Source: Fomitopsis serialis (lineage: Eukaryota > Basidiomycota > Agaricomycetes > Polyporales > Fomitopsidaceae). From it: a DNA stretch of 64,000 nt. The stretch is taken from assembly GCF_022376445.1 (NCBI RefSeq), contig NW_025955060.1:1-64000 (forward strand). Direction: 5' to 3'. Positions within the stretch are counted from its first letter, which is position 1; each line of letters opens with the position of its first letter. Shown piece by piece: positions 43,367-54,736 of the stretch. The position numbers and the translations under genes are program-made. The notes under the pieces are model-generated. The model saw nothing but the letters and a program-made list of their open reading frames with translations, searched no databases and was not told the origin of the DNA.

Positions 43367-46001
43367 ATGGCCGCCAAAGACGTGGACAACGTTGTCCTCG
43401 AGGAAAAGGACAAGGCCTCCATCGAGCAACGGTCGCCTGCAGAGTCAATCGACGCTCGCCCTGATGACGACGCAGCATTACTCGCGCCGGAAGTTCGCAA
43501 GTCCGCAGAGCGACGCCTTGTCCGCCTGCTGGATGCCAGACTCATGCCAACGATCATCATTATATTCATCATGAATTACATCGATGTGAGTGAGGCTCGC
43601 GCTTCAGACGAACATCGTATTGACAAGCGATTGACAGCGTGTTGCCATTACGTCCGCGAAATTGCAAGGGTTGACTCAAGATCTGAATCTCACAGGTTTG
43701 TAACTCGATCTCATAAGTATGTAGGGCAATTGACGACCGACCATGTGGTACCCAACCCTTTAGGTATTCAATACAACACGGTCATCGCCGTTCTATACGC
43801 GAGCTATGTTCCTGCGCAGATACCTTCGAACATGGTGCGCGTTCACGACAATCTCATAAACTCAGTTTCGCCCAGCTAAGTGCCACGCACAGATCCTAAA
43901 TCGCATCTCGAGGTAAGGCAATCTACTGGGTAACTCGGTCATCTCCTCATGACATCAGGCCACACTACTATATCCCGTGCTGTGTCATGGTATGGGGCCT
44001 CGTGAGCGCCCTGACAGGAGTATGTATCTCAACCTCAAGCCTATTTACTACCGTCGTCTGACCCTAACGCGTAGGTAACGCATGACTTCACGGGTATCAT
44101 CATCTGCAGGATTTTCCTTGGCCTTCCAGAGGTATAATGGAATTCACGGGTCCTCGCCTCGCCTATATTGACATAGATCTTGTTAGGCAGCATTCTACCC
44201 CGGGGCGATGTACCTACTCTCAAGATGGTACACCCGGAAGGCAGGTTATCGGCATTGTGTCTTATTGAGTGGATTTTGAACTGTAGCCGATAGGAACTTG
44301 CTTTCCGTGGCGCGATCATTTATGGCGGACTCTTGGTCTCGAATGCTTTTGGAAGCGTGAGGATGCTCACATAGTCACCCATCAATTCGTTGCTGATCCG
44401 GTACATAGTTGATCGCAGCAGGGATTCTGAGCGGCATGCAGGGAAAAATGGGAATTGCAGCGTGGCGATGGTATGTTCCATCCATTTGAATACCAGTACG
44501 ATGCTGATCGCATGGCAAGGCTGTTCTACATCGAGGTACATATTTCGCGTCAACTGACATTGCGTAGCCTAGGCTGAGCATAGTGGTAGGGCGCGATCAC
44601 CGTCTGTATCGGCCTTCTTGCCATGTACGTTGTTGTGCTCCCATGTCAAGCTGCCACAAATAATAGCCTGCTTTTAGGTTGCTCCTACCAGATTATGTAT
44701 GTCATTTCTAAGACTAGCCTCCGATAACTCCTAACAGTATCTCCCAGCCCCACAACACTCGCTGGCTCACGCCAGCTCAACGTCGATTGGCTCAGGTAAG
44801 ACTCGCGGAGGATGCTGGGGAGGCAGACGAAGACGGAGCACATGAGACGTGAGTGCTGTCTCCTACTCATTCATCTATGGCATATTGACACATTATCTCA
44901 GTGCTTTCACCGGCTTTCTCCTGGCGATCAAGGATCCGAAAGTGCCCATCTTCATGGTCATGTGTTGCTCACAGCTGCTCGGTCTAAGCTTCGTCAACTT
45001 CTTCCCGACGTAAGCAACCGTTCCCGACTCACTCATGATCATCTCGCTAATGAAGTCTCTAGTATCGTCGACACCATGGGATATTCAACAACGATAACAT
45101 TACTTCTCTGCGTGTATGCCTCTTCTCTCGTGCTCTGCTAAACATCGAAGTATTGATTTGCAATTCTTTAATCAGCCCACCGTGGATTCTTGCCACTATT
45201 ACGTGCGCTGCGAATGCCTGGCATGCAGGTGGGCGGCATGATAGTCCGACTGGGGTGAGCGTTTGCTGACAGCAAATCACCACAGACCGAACAGGAGAGC
45301 GTTTCTTCCACCATTGTGTCCCGTGGTGGGGTGTCATAGTCGGTTACATCATCGGAGTAACGACTATGACCACCGCCGGACGATACATTGCGATTTTCCT
45401 CATGGCTTCTGGCTACGCAGGTACGATCATTCTTCCTCGGTCTCCTTCCTTCGCCTTTCGCCTCTCACAATTCGACCCGCTGATGTACTCGCTACTTTAG
45501 GCTTCGCGCTTACCGCGGTGTGGGTTTCGAACGCGATCCCGCGGCCTCCCGCAAAGCGTTCCGCCGCTATCGGACTCGTAAACGGGTTCGGGAACATAGG
45601 GAATTTGTGAGTTTCTCCGTCCCGTTTCTCATGTCTTCGGAACCCGGGGATGCGCTGACCATCCGTCTCCCACAGAATCGGCTCCTTTACTTGGGAAGCT
45701 CAGTATAGCCCGCAATACCACCAGTCGATGTATATCGGCATCGCGGCGCTCGGTTTCGCTACCCTGCTCTCCTTCGGTGTGTCTGTCTTCATCATGCGAT
45801 TCAGGAACGCTCATAAGACCTCCGATGCATTCAGTCATCCGCTGTATGCTAATTCAACAAAACAAGCAGCTGAACAATGAAGAGGCGGAGGCACTCAAGA
45901 ACCCGGATCACCGCCAGCGTATTGAAGACGCGGCGCGACTCGAGGGCCTCACCTTTGAGGAGGCCGTTCAGCGTAAGAAAGGCATCCGGTACCTGTATTG
46001 A
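43367..46001 (+). CDS. MFS transporter 2, anion:cation symporter (allantoate permease) family
   Basis: Paralogue of MFS transporter 1. It starts MAAKDVDNVVLEEKDKASIE, then LMPTIIIIFIMNYID, and chains through about sixteen exons: ITSAKLQGLTQDLNLT, YASYVPAQIPSNM, YYIPCCVMVWGLVSALTG, DFTGIIICRIFLGLPE, AAFYPGAMYLLSRWYTRK, ELAFRGAIIYGGLLVSNAFG, IAAGILSGMQGKMGIAAWRW, PHNTRWLTPAQRRLAQVRLA, CSQLLGLSFVNFFPT, ERFFHHCVPWWGVIVGYIIG, FALTAVWVSNAIPRPPAKRS, MYIGIAALGFATLLSF, ending RKKGIRYLY. No frame break. Intron 44241-44293 has a GC donor (AAG|GCAGGT). It has one extra intron relative to copy 1, within the segment DLNLT/GIQYN, which dates an intron gain or loss after the duplication. Confidence 0.92.
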
Positions 46002-47312
46002 GTACTGTGTTCGAGGCCGTGGATCGTCGTGGGCGTGCATGTCGCTGTGTCGTTTGTATGAGTCAGGGTTGCTGTAGGAGTGTACGTGTCTGTAAGATAG
46101 GATGTGTATGTGTATGTACTACAGTCTCGGCGAAAGTCGATGTGTACGAGTGATGTGCCCTCAGTGTGTCAGGCCTGCATCACTTCTCGTACTCAGGATG
46201 TGCGTGCGCGGTCTATCAGGTGAGAAGTACTAATAGCTCTGACTGTTATTTCTGAGGGCATTCATAGTAGGTGACTACGGGTGCCCTGAAGCTGCAGTCT
46301 GTTGAAGGTGGCTTGGAATGAGCGTTATCGTCGAGTGACGGTCTACAGACTCATTCATGCTCTTGTACGAATACATCGCCCATTGATCTCCTTCATTTCT
46401 TCACAGTAACGTCACTCACAGTGATAGATTAGTCAGGCTAGTAGATCTGTTTTTTTGCATCTTGCCATATGTACCAGTGAACTCGGAGTAGCGTTGAAGT
46501 TGCCAGTGGGGCCGTTACTAGTACCGTAAGTTACTGGACGTCACCAACTGAGTCCCCGGCGGGCCCATCACTGGCAATGTAGTCCTACGAACCTTCCTAC
46601 TACTGTAAATTAAACTACTAGTATCTTAGCTGTTGGTCAGCAACGGGGATCAGCAACCCCTCCCCCCTTGAGACTCCTATGTCGTGCACGAGCTACGAAT
46701 CCCCAATGATGCTTTGCAGTACGTTGAGCGTGGCGGCGCAGTCTTGTAATCACAACCATACTATCGAAGACATATACTCATTATACTGTACTGTGTGGCC
46801 GAGAACAAGAATTACTGAGTCCAACTGTGTTGGGAAGTGCATCGCATCAAGGCCCTTGAAGCTCTCATCTCCAGACCTACGCAGCCTCAGCGACATGAAC
46901 AGGCAGACTGGAGTTGGGAAACGAGTTGGGAAACAACGCACAAGTCGGACGCACATTACTCGCCGCCCTATCAGTTACAAACGAATCACGTACGTTGGAC
47001 GTCACTATGCACCTTATTGACAGTGACAAGGTTCACATGAGCAGAGCACAGCGATCTGATTCAGAATCATTAGACATTTTCACAACGAGACCGGCGTACG
47101 CGTATGTGCATGTGTATACTGTAAGAGATAATTTCGACCATAACGAGCGGGCAGACACAGAAAGCACAGGAGAGAGATCGACGCACAGACGGACACGGCA
47201 GTAAACGAGATGCTTATGGTACACAAGAGACTGTAGTGGGGAGACCGACCACGGCCGAACGCGACCGAGTCGTAGGACGGTGATTTGAAGCAAATGAAGA
47301 TGCATTCGACGC
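46002..47312. other. Intergenic between convergent genes, with a short palindromic element
   Basis: No gene supported. A short inverted repeat (TTGCCAGTGGGGCC at 46500-46513 and complement of GGGCCCATCACTGGCAA at 46561-46577) with about 47 nt between its arms could form a hairpin or be a tiny transposon remnant. Simple TGTA-type runs lie near 46100. Confidence 0.4.
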
Positions 47313-48336
47313 TCAGTCGATGTCCATCCGAGCGCTGTCGCCCCGACCACCTCCACGCCGGCCTCGGCCCCGACCGCGCCCCCGTCCACCACGCGTCGGC
47401 CGCTGTACGTAATCCGCCGGGTTCAGCCCCGGGGGAGCGACGAGCACCCTCGCACGCGTGTCCTTCGCAAGGATGTCGTCCGACCGGAGCTTCCTTTGTC
47501 TGAAGTCAGTAAACACAGTCTCAGACACACAGTACACGTACGATCCACTCGACCCGCCGTCGTCCATGAGCAAGTCTACACTGTCGCTGTCCATCGCCGC
47601 GCCCTCGAGGCGGCCGAAGAGCGTCGCATTCACGCCTCCGACGACGCGCACGCTGAGCGTTCGCCCGTCAGCGGGCTGCCCGTCGAACTTTGCAACCGCC
47701 GCCTGGGCGTCTTTCTCGTGCTTGAAGGTCACCCGCACGATGGGTGGGTCGCGTTTGGAGAGCACGGACTGAGTAATGGGCCCGCAGCGTTTGAAGATGG
47801 CCTAAGGAAGGATTTTAGCATATTCCATCGCAGCCAGTGCGTCCTCGACACACTCCAGCGATTGAACACAAAGGCTCACCTCAACATCCGCCGCGCTCGT
47901 CCCGTTCGCGAGCCCCGCCACCTCGACCACATTTCCCCTGCTGCTCGCGCCTTTGATGCTGAGCCCCTTCTCGCCGAGCGCGTCCCGCAGCGCCCTGTCC
48001 GCCACTCCAAAATTCATCTTCGGCGCATTGATAGGAGAGTTGGAGAGCCGTGCGCTGAGCGAGCCTCCGCGCCGGGCAGCATCGGTTCCCTGGTAGAGGT
48101 CGTGCGTCCAGGTACCGTTGACATCACCTTTTGGAGGCGGGCGTTGGTTTCGGTTCTAGAGTGAGAGCGAGAGGGTCGAGGGAAAGAGAAGCGGATGTGA
48201 GACAAGAGGACTTGAATCAGACTCGGAGGCGGCGCACATATGGGCTCGTTCCGCCTGCGCGGTTGCCTCTGCTGCGCACGGGACCGATGGAGTTGTCGTT
48301 CGGGAGGCTGATGCGGTCGAGGAGGGAGGCAGTCAT
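47313..48336 (-). CDS. RRM-domain RNA-binding protein with RG-rich tail
   Basis: Nuclear RNA-binding protein of about 260 residues. It starts MTASLLDRISLPNDNSIGPV; a first intron with an atypical donor (GTCTGA) joins VRRLR to NRNQRPPPKGDVNGTW. The RRM begins NVVEVAGLANGTSAADVE (RNP2-like) and continues in exon 3 with AIFKRCGPIT, PIVRVTFKHEKDAQAAVAKF (RNP1-like) and GRTLSVRVVGG. A 45-nt in-frame intron probably sits between GGSSGS and QRKLRSDDILAKDTR, then the tail is rich in Arg-Gly (RGGRGRGRGRGRRGGGRG), ending ARMDID. The layout resembles Aly/REF-Yra1 export adaptors, but their conserved terminal motif is not obvious, so only the RRM assignment is firm. Confidence 0.82.
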
Positions 48337-48848
48337 GGTCGGCGACGGAGAGAGCGGCGAGGAGGTGGTGGTCGAGGTGAGGGTGAGGAGGATGCGGACG
48401 CCCTCGCAGCCACCACAATTGGGAGAACCGTGTTTGTATCAGTTTGTCGCGCGGCTATACTACCTAATATGGACTGCAATAAAGAAACGGATGCACCGTG
48501 ACAGCTCCTGTAACCGCGAGTCGCACTTGTTGTTACACACAACGTGTGGCATTCTCGTAACATCGACTCTTTGGAGACTCAGTGTGCTTCAGCCAACCCT
48601 CAGGCCTCAGCAGGGCTTTGTCGTCGCTACAGCATCCCGATTCCTGACGGGCAGTCACGTATCACAGGTCACACAAGTCACGCGTCCTGTCACGGCATCA
48701 CGGCGCGCCAGAGAGTCGACGTGCGCGGTCCACGAGCACTCTTGCGTACACGTCGTTTGCTGCCACCTGGCCCGCTGAACTCCCTCTCTCCTGCGGTCGC
48801 CGCCCACAGAACAGACCTTGCTCTGTACTGTAGAACGAATTTCTCGCA
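48337..48848. other. Divergent promoter region with TCACG repeats
   Basis: Separates the minus-strand RRM gene from plus-strand ERV14. At 48655-48710 the motif TCAC[GA] recurs about six times (GTCACGTATCAC, GTCACACAAGTCACGCG, GTCACGGCATCACGG), strongly resembling the interior of the element at 9.06-9.30 kb. Confidence 0.5.
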
Positions 48849-49643
48849 ATGGGTGCTACAGGTACGGTATTCTACTCTTCAACAATGTACGACCTCTTAC
48901 GATTTGCATTGAATTTGCATTCGCAACTGGATGCTGGATGGACGTTTTGCTATGAATGTCTCGGTGGATAGGGTGGCTTTTTCTTTTCTCAGTATTGATG
49001 GCGGCGGGGCTGTTGTTCACCATGGTCTTCTTCGTGCGTGCATTCTCCTCATGGGGCCATGCCTACCTCGCTAACTCCGGTGACTCGTCCCTCGCGATCT
49101 TCGCCGTCTCGCCGCGTTGCCCAGATTATCATGTTCTCCGACCTGGAGTGTGATTACATCAATCCAATAGATCTCTGCAACAAGTTAAACCAGGTCCGTT
49201 GTCCCTATTATCCTGCAGCTCATCCCCTGACCAGGTTTGATATTGGCCTCCTTTCTCCAGTTTGTGCTACCCGAAAACATAGCGCACGCATTCCTTGCGC
49301 TGCTGTTCCTGCTATCAGGACAATGGATAGCCTTCCTGTTCAACGCGCCATTGCTCGCGTACAACATCAACAAGTGCGTCTCCCGCTTCCGCGCGCACCC
49401 GCACTCCGTTGACACGCACGCACACGCAGGATACGCAATAAGAACCACATGTACGACGCGACAGAGATCTTCCGCTCCCTCCCCAACCACAAGAAGGAGA
49501 GCTTCGTCAAGCTCGGCTTCTACCTCCTCAGCTTCTTCTACTACCTCTACAGGTGCGCCCCGTGCTCCCCCGTGCAATCTGCTCACTAACTGCAGGCTCC
49601 TCCGCGCAGGATGATCCTCGCGCTCATCCAGGAGAGCGAATGA
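48849..49643 (+). CDS. ERV14: ERV14/cornichon COPII cargo receptor
   Basis: Three-helix membrane protein that packages transmembrane cargo into COPII vesicles at the ER. The preferred start is MGAT at 48849-48861 (13-nt first exon), spliced to [20 protein letters not shown] at 48972; an alternative start is the ATG at 48956 ([11 protein letters not shown]) without that intron. Further exons read [97 protein letters not shown] and end ILALIQESE at 49643. The cornichon signature [12 protein letters not shown] and the cargo-binding IFRSL region are present. Length is about 135 residues, as in yeast Erv14. Confidence 0.93.
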
Positions 49644-50418
49644 GCGCGCGCCGCGGATGTTCACGACCTTGGTAACGACGAGATGATGAGGGGGCTGGGC
49701 GGGCGCGGATCTATACGATATCTCCACTGTTGCACGCTGCTGTCGGTGTTCTCGCGAAATGCCATTTCTTCCTGTATACGTGCGGTTCGTCTTGTCGGTT
49801 GTGAAGCCCGTACTCCGTACTCATCGACGCCCACGAGCTTCTGACCGCAGTTGCCAGTGACCAAACATAGCAACACAGCTCGACGGCGACAAGTTCAAGG
49901 GCGGGCCAACATACCCGAGGAGAAACAGTCGCCGACGCAGACCGCACTGCGCAGCCAGTGGTCGATCCCTGATCGCGCCAGCCTCAACGCGAGGTTTCGC
50001 CCTCGTCTGGAGAGACATCGGTGATGCAGAAGCATCCTCAGCTACTACTTCAAGCTTGCATCAATCATTCCAGTGAAGATGAAAGCATGCCCAATGTGTC
50101 TATACGCGTGAGTGCCGGTGTGGAACGCGGTCTTCAACCCAATTTGACTAGACCGGACAGTCTACGACTAGGCGCTAATCCAAGGGCACCTCTGAACTGT
50201 CCAAGCGATGAAGAACTGTCTGGGATGCTGTGTCGACGGTAGGGCGAAAGTGGACGACACTGGCAGCGATCTCGATGACCAACCATTGGCTGCGTCCCCT
50301 TTCATCCAACTGACCAAATACTGCTCACCGGCCTTATCACCCATTTAGTGTAGTAACGTACAAAGCGGTAATACATTGACCTGCATCTCATCAGTATCCT
50401 GTGCGTGCGGGGTGTTAC
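49644..50418. other. Intergenic
   Basis: 3' flank of both ERV14 (+) and the cupin gene (-). No coding sequence supported. Confidence 0.5.
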
Positions 50419-50996
50419 TCAGATGTGCAGCGCTGGCCCGTCTTCCCCGTAAATCGGATCCTTCTCAAACCACCCGAGTCCTCCGATTCTCTCCCGGATG
50501 CCCTCCACGTCCTCGGCCCCACGCCCATCTCCGTAGCACATGTCCCAGTTCTTCCCGGTTGGGTAGCTCCCGATCATCTCGAATGCCCCGCCCTCGCCCA
50601 GGTCCTCCAGTAGCCGGTGTGCGACGCCTGCGGGCAGCAACATCGCGTCCCCCATCCTCGCCTCGAGGTCACTGCGCCAGGGTTCCCCTCCCCGCCGAAG
50701 AGGAGCCGCGCTGCGCCGCGGAAGACGACGAGCAGCTCGTGCGTGGTCGAGTGGAAGTGCGACTGGCTGTACATCGTGTAGCGCCACTGCGGCGAGACGA
50801 CGCCGATGCGCTTGAGGTGCGCCTCGATCGTCGACGGCTGCGGCGTGGGCTCGGGAGTGAACGCGCCGTGGTAGATGAGGAGAGGGTGCGGGGAGAGGGA
50901 GGTGTTGGGAATGTGCCCGTGCGCGGGGATGTGGTGGGTGGAGGTTCGGAGAGCGGAGAGCGGGGTGATCTTGAGTGTAAGTCTGACCGGACCCAT
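50419..50996 (-). CDS. Cupin-domain protein (YjlB-like), one-base frameshift
   Basis: Single-exon cupin of about 192 residues, similar to bacterial YjlB-type proteins of unknown reaction. It starts MGPVRLTLKITPLSAL at 50996. The first cupin motif is in YSQSHFHSTTHELLVVFRG with metal-type His residues, and the second in GDAMLLPAGVAHRLLED. Then FEMIGSYPTGKNWDMCYGD, GLGWFEKDPIYGEDGPALHI complete the family pattern. The frame breaks between LLFGGEGNPGAVT and EARMGDAM, where plus-strand GG at 50667-50668 lacks one base. Reading on without it gives a wrong tail. Confidence 0.8.
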
Positions 50997-52221
50997 TAAG
51001 TCGATGAGAACGAAAATGAGTTAAGTGGGCAATGATGAATGCGAGAAAGCTGAAGCTGAGTGTGGGGAAGAGCGCGTCTTAATAGGTCGTGAAAGTAGCT
51101 ATATTGGTGTGACGTCATACATCGCACCAGTGCACTTTACCCAGGATCCTGGGTGACTTACCCCACTAAGGAACCTACAGGCTGCATATGTCGGGAAACC
51201 GAAAAGTATGTCAACGAGATACAGGAGCTTGCTGTGATGCACTGGCATGATTGGGTAGTAATATTGATCCGCGCATGACTGAACAATCTCGTCACGGTGT
51301 AGACGAACATCGAGCTGTCCTTGAGCCGATCATACTCCGAGACAGGCTTGAATATCGGGCACGGAGTGTCGTAGTTTCGTAGCGGCGGCCCGGTACGTGC
51401 ACAAGAATAGGATATCATGTCCTGTGAGCTGGCATTCCGGAATTAATCGCAGGAATGTATCATTCACTGGCAGACTTACCAACTCCGAATCACCCACTGT
51501 TTTGACAAACCTTTTGCATGCTAAGCCTGTCCTCGAGGCACGAGTGAACCAAAACACGGCGGCGGCACCAGTCTCTGCTGAGTCGTCACAGTGCATGTGC
51601 GAGCTTCGGTCCAAGCTAAGCTGTGCAGTAGCAATAACGCAACTTCGTAGATAGCACAAATGTATGAAGAGATTGATACTCACTTAACTCGGACCCACCT
51701 ACTTACCGGGATTCGGCCCACGAGTATTTATACACCTGGCAAAACGGCAGCTTGAGGGCGCCTGAGGTGCACCGACTTGATTAGGACGGTCGCAGCTGCA
51801 CGCTACCCAGACCGTAGTGGTACTCTATGCATCACAGGAGCCGGGGTGAGATGACAACGGAAGAAATAAACCCAAGGGACTAAATCCCGGATGCACGGCC
51901 ATGTTCAACGTTTGAACTTGTGTCGAAGTGAACTACCGGCGTCGTTAGCGCCGGCGCTGCGTTTTGAGTCGCGATAACGTGACCGTGTAGCGCCGAGGCG
52001 CATACTAGTAAGCATCTCAGTATGTTTGGTCTCGTACCCTTGCATGCGCATCCACCGGCTTGCTTTATCCTCTCCATCTTGAATATTACCGTCATCGTAC
52101 GCACCTCGTAGAAGCGGCCTGTGCAGACGGCGAGCACGAAAACTCTCATCATAAGTTGTCCGATTGATAACATTTCACTGCACTCCCAGTGTCCCATAGC
52201 TGATTAGTATTCACCGTCAAC
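50997..52221. other. Intergenic with unresolved short frames
   Basis: Minus-strand frames around 51160-51680 (GPPLRNYDTPCPIFKPVSEY, HCDDSAETGAAAVFWFTRAS) have plausible splice sites between them but match no family I know. They may be a small gene or chance. Otherwise this is the promoter region of the M20 peptidase. Confidence 0.3.
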
Positions 52222-54736
52222 ATGTGGACTGTTCTCAGAGTTGCTGCTTTGAAGGGGCTCGCTCTGGCGGTGTTAATCCGCTTATATCTGCCAGCAAAGA
52301 TACCTTACATCACGCTTTTGCTGAACTTCAAGTTCCTCCATGTGCCTTTGCGCAAGCACGCGCCGAGTCTGTGTTCGCAAGGACCTCCGCTTGTTCCCCA
52401 AACACACGAGCAGCTATGGAATGCAACGGGGCGACAACTCAGCACGGAGGCCTTCGTGAACAGAACAGCCGACCTACTCAGCGGGGCTGTCCGCATTCCG
52501 TGCGTATCCAGTATTCACATCTTCTGAGCGGTTCGATTTCGGTCCCGTAGCAAAATGCAGTCACTGACGATCCTTGGTTAGCACGGAGGTGTACGACGTG
52601 ATGGGGCCTATCGGCGAAGATTCGCGTTGGGAAGCCTTCGCCCCGCTTCATGACTATCTCTGGCAAGCCTTCCCTCAGATGTAGGCGTTCTCACCATAAT
52701 ATGACGGGCCCCTACTCACCCTCCTTTCATCTGATAGCCACACCACGCTTCTACTGACGAAAATCAACACCTTCGGCCTCGTATACGTGTGGCAAGGATC
52801 GGACGACGCGCTGAAGCCTATATTGCTCACCGCGCACCAAGGTACGACGTATCTCTTATTCTGCTCCTTACGTCACAGGGTCTGACACCGTTGCTGACAG
52901 ACGTGGTTCCTGTCGACCCAACGAGTATCGCTAATTGGACGCACTCGCCGTATTCAGGACATTTTGACGGTACGTGCTCACGTCAGGCTGGGTGCACGTG
53001 TGCTGTATTCAGTGTGCATCTGAATCTCATGTACCCGGGTGCCATCTGGAAGGTACACGTGTCTGGGGCAGGGAAGTGCGGACGACAAGAATGGCTTGAT
53101 CAGCATTCTGTGCGCGTTTTCCCGGGCTGTCGACATTAGCTAGACCAACGCAAAGGGTATTCATAGCACAGCGGTGGAGACCTCCTGGAACATGATTTTG
53201 TCCCTGCACGCACGGTCGTGCTTGCGTTCGGGTTCGACGAGGAAGCGACGGGTCTCCAGGTGCAACCCAAATTCCTGTCTGCCCTGTTGCGTTCGTTTGA
53301 CCTGTCATCTTCTCACTACGATAGGGTGCATACCGGATCGGGCAACACCTGCTCCAAGTGTTCGGCGAGAACGCGTTCGCTATGCTCGTCGACGAAGGCG
53401 GTAAGCATGTTCCTCAGTTGTCAGCCTGGCGTGAACTCAAAACTCGGGATTGAACGCGCCAGACCCGATTGAGGATAGGTACGGCGCGCCCTTGGCACGC
53501 CTAGCGATCTCAGAGAAGGGCTATTTCGACCTTCAAATCGAGGTCTCAGCTGCCGGTGGCCACTCAAGCATTCCTCCAGCACACACTGTACGTCTCCTCG
53601 TTCCTCTGTGACCAGACACAACTCACAACAATTACCCTCCTTACTGACCCTATCTTCACCAAGGCAATCGGCCTGCTCTCCTCCCTCATCGTCGCCTACG
53701 AGTCTTTCGCCCCGCCCGCCCGCCTCACACGCACCTCCGCCGCCTACACACACGCCCAATGTCTCGCGGCGCACGCACCGCTTCTCCCTCCGGCCCTCCG
53801 TGCGGATATTCTCGCAGCGCGCACGTCTGACGCTGCCCTCCAGCGCGTGGAGATGGCACTGTTTGAGGCAGACCCGGGGCTCGCGGCGGGCGGGCACACG
53901 ACGGTGGCGGTGGACGTTGTGTGGGGAGGGGTAAGAGTAATGCGTTGCCGGAGACGGCGGGCGCAGTGGTGAATCATCGGGTGGCGGTCGATAGGTGGGT
54001 TCTACTCCCGGCTTCGAGCAGTTGAGGATGGTTTAACTGATGTACTTAGTTGTATCAAGCTCCGTAGCAGCGCTCAAGAACCACACCATCGCCGTTCTCA
54101 GGCCCGTTGCAGAGTCGCTGAATCTGACGGTCGACCCCTTCCCCGAGGACGATGCATCCTTGGCAGACGAACATCGCGGCGTCCCCAGGCTCGGTCCTAG
54201 CGCAGGTCGCGTCGTACTCTCCGATGCTTTTGATACTGCACTGGAACCTGCACCTGTCTCCCCGACGGACAGCGAACAGTGGAGGATCCTGGCGGGGACA
54301 ATCCGTGCAGCGTGGGGCGGGCCGCATTCAGAGCACGACTCCGTGACTGAGGGTACGCGCGCCTCGCAAGGCTCTGGCGCGGAAGTGGTCGTCGTCCCGA
54401 GCCTACTCGCAGGAATACCGGTACGTCGTCGTCAACCGTCATGGCTGGAGTCTCGCAGGCGCCTGAGCTGAACGCCACCCTATAATAGATACACAGTTCT
54501 ACTGGAGGCTGACGCCGCATATCTTCCGGTATAACCATTATTACGCGCGAGACGGACCTGCGGACGGGAACATACACACGGTGAACGAAGGTGGGTGATT
54601 TGCCAGCGTAAACCTTCGGTATCATCGCTGGTTAACTGATCCTATACGTTCAGCGTGCGAGGCGCAGGGGCTCGTAGGAATGGTTCACTTTTTCATTGGG
54701 TTGTTACTCAACGTGGACGAGACGAGGAGCATGTGA
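52222..54736 (+). CDS. M20 family carboxypeptidase S-like (CPS1), several one-base frame breaks
   Basis: Vacuolar or secreted zinc dipeptidase/carboxypeptidase. MWTVLRVAALKGLALAVLIR is a signal anchor. Exons then read THEQLWNATGRQLSTEAFVN, YDVMGPIGEDSRWEAFAPLH, LLTAHQDVVPVDPTSIANWT (metal His, Asp), WGRGSADDKNGLISILCA (bridging Asp), VVLAFGFDEEATGLQ (catalytic Glu and metal Glu), NAFAMLVDEGG, RYGAPLARLAISEKGYFDLQ, IEVSAAGGHSSIPPAHT, NALPETAGAVVNHRVAV, LSDAFDTALEPAPVSPT, NTDTQFYWRLTPHIFRYNHY, and end LLLNVDETRSM. All metal ligands are present. Single bases are missing near 53071-53073 (GGG), 53181-53182 (CC), about 53936 (AGAGTAA) and 54414-54415 (AA); each repair restores the family sequence exactly. 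Introns are about 45-75 nt. Confidence 0.88.
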
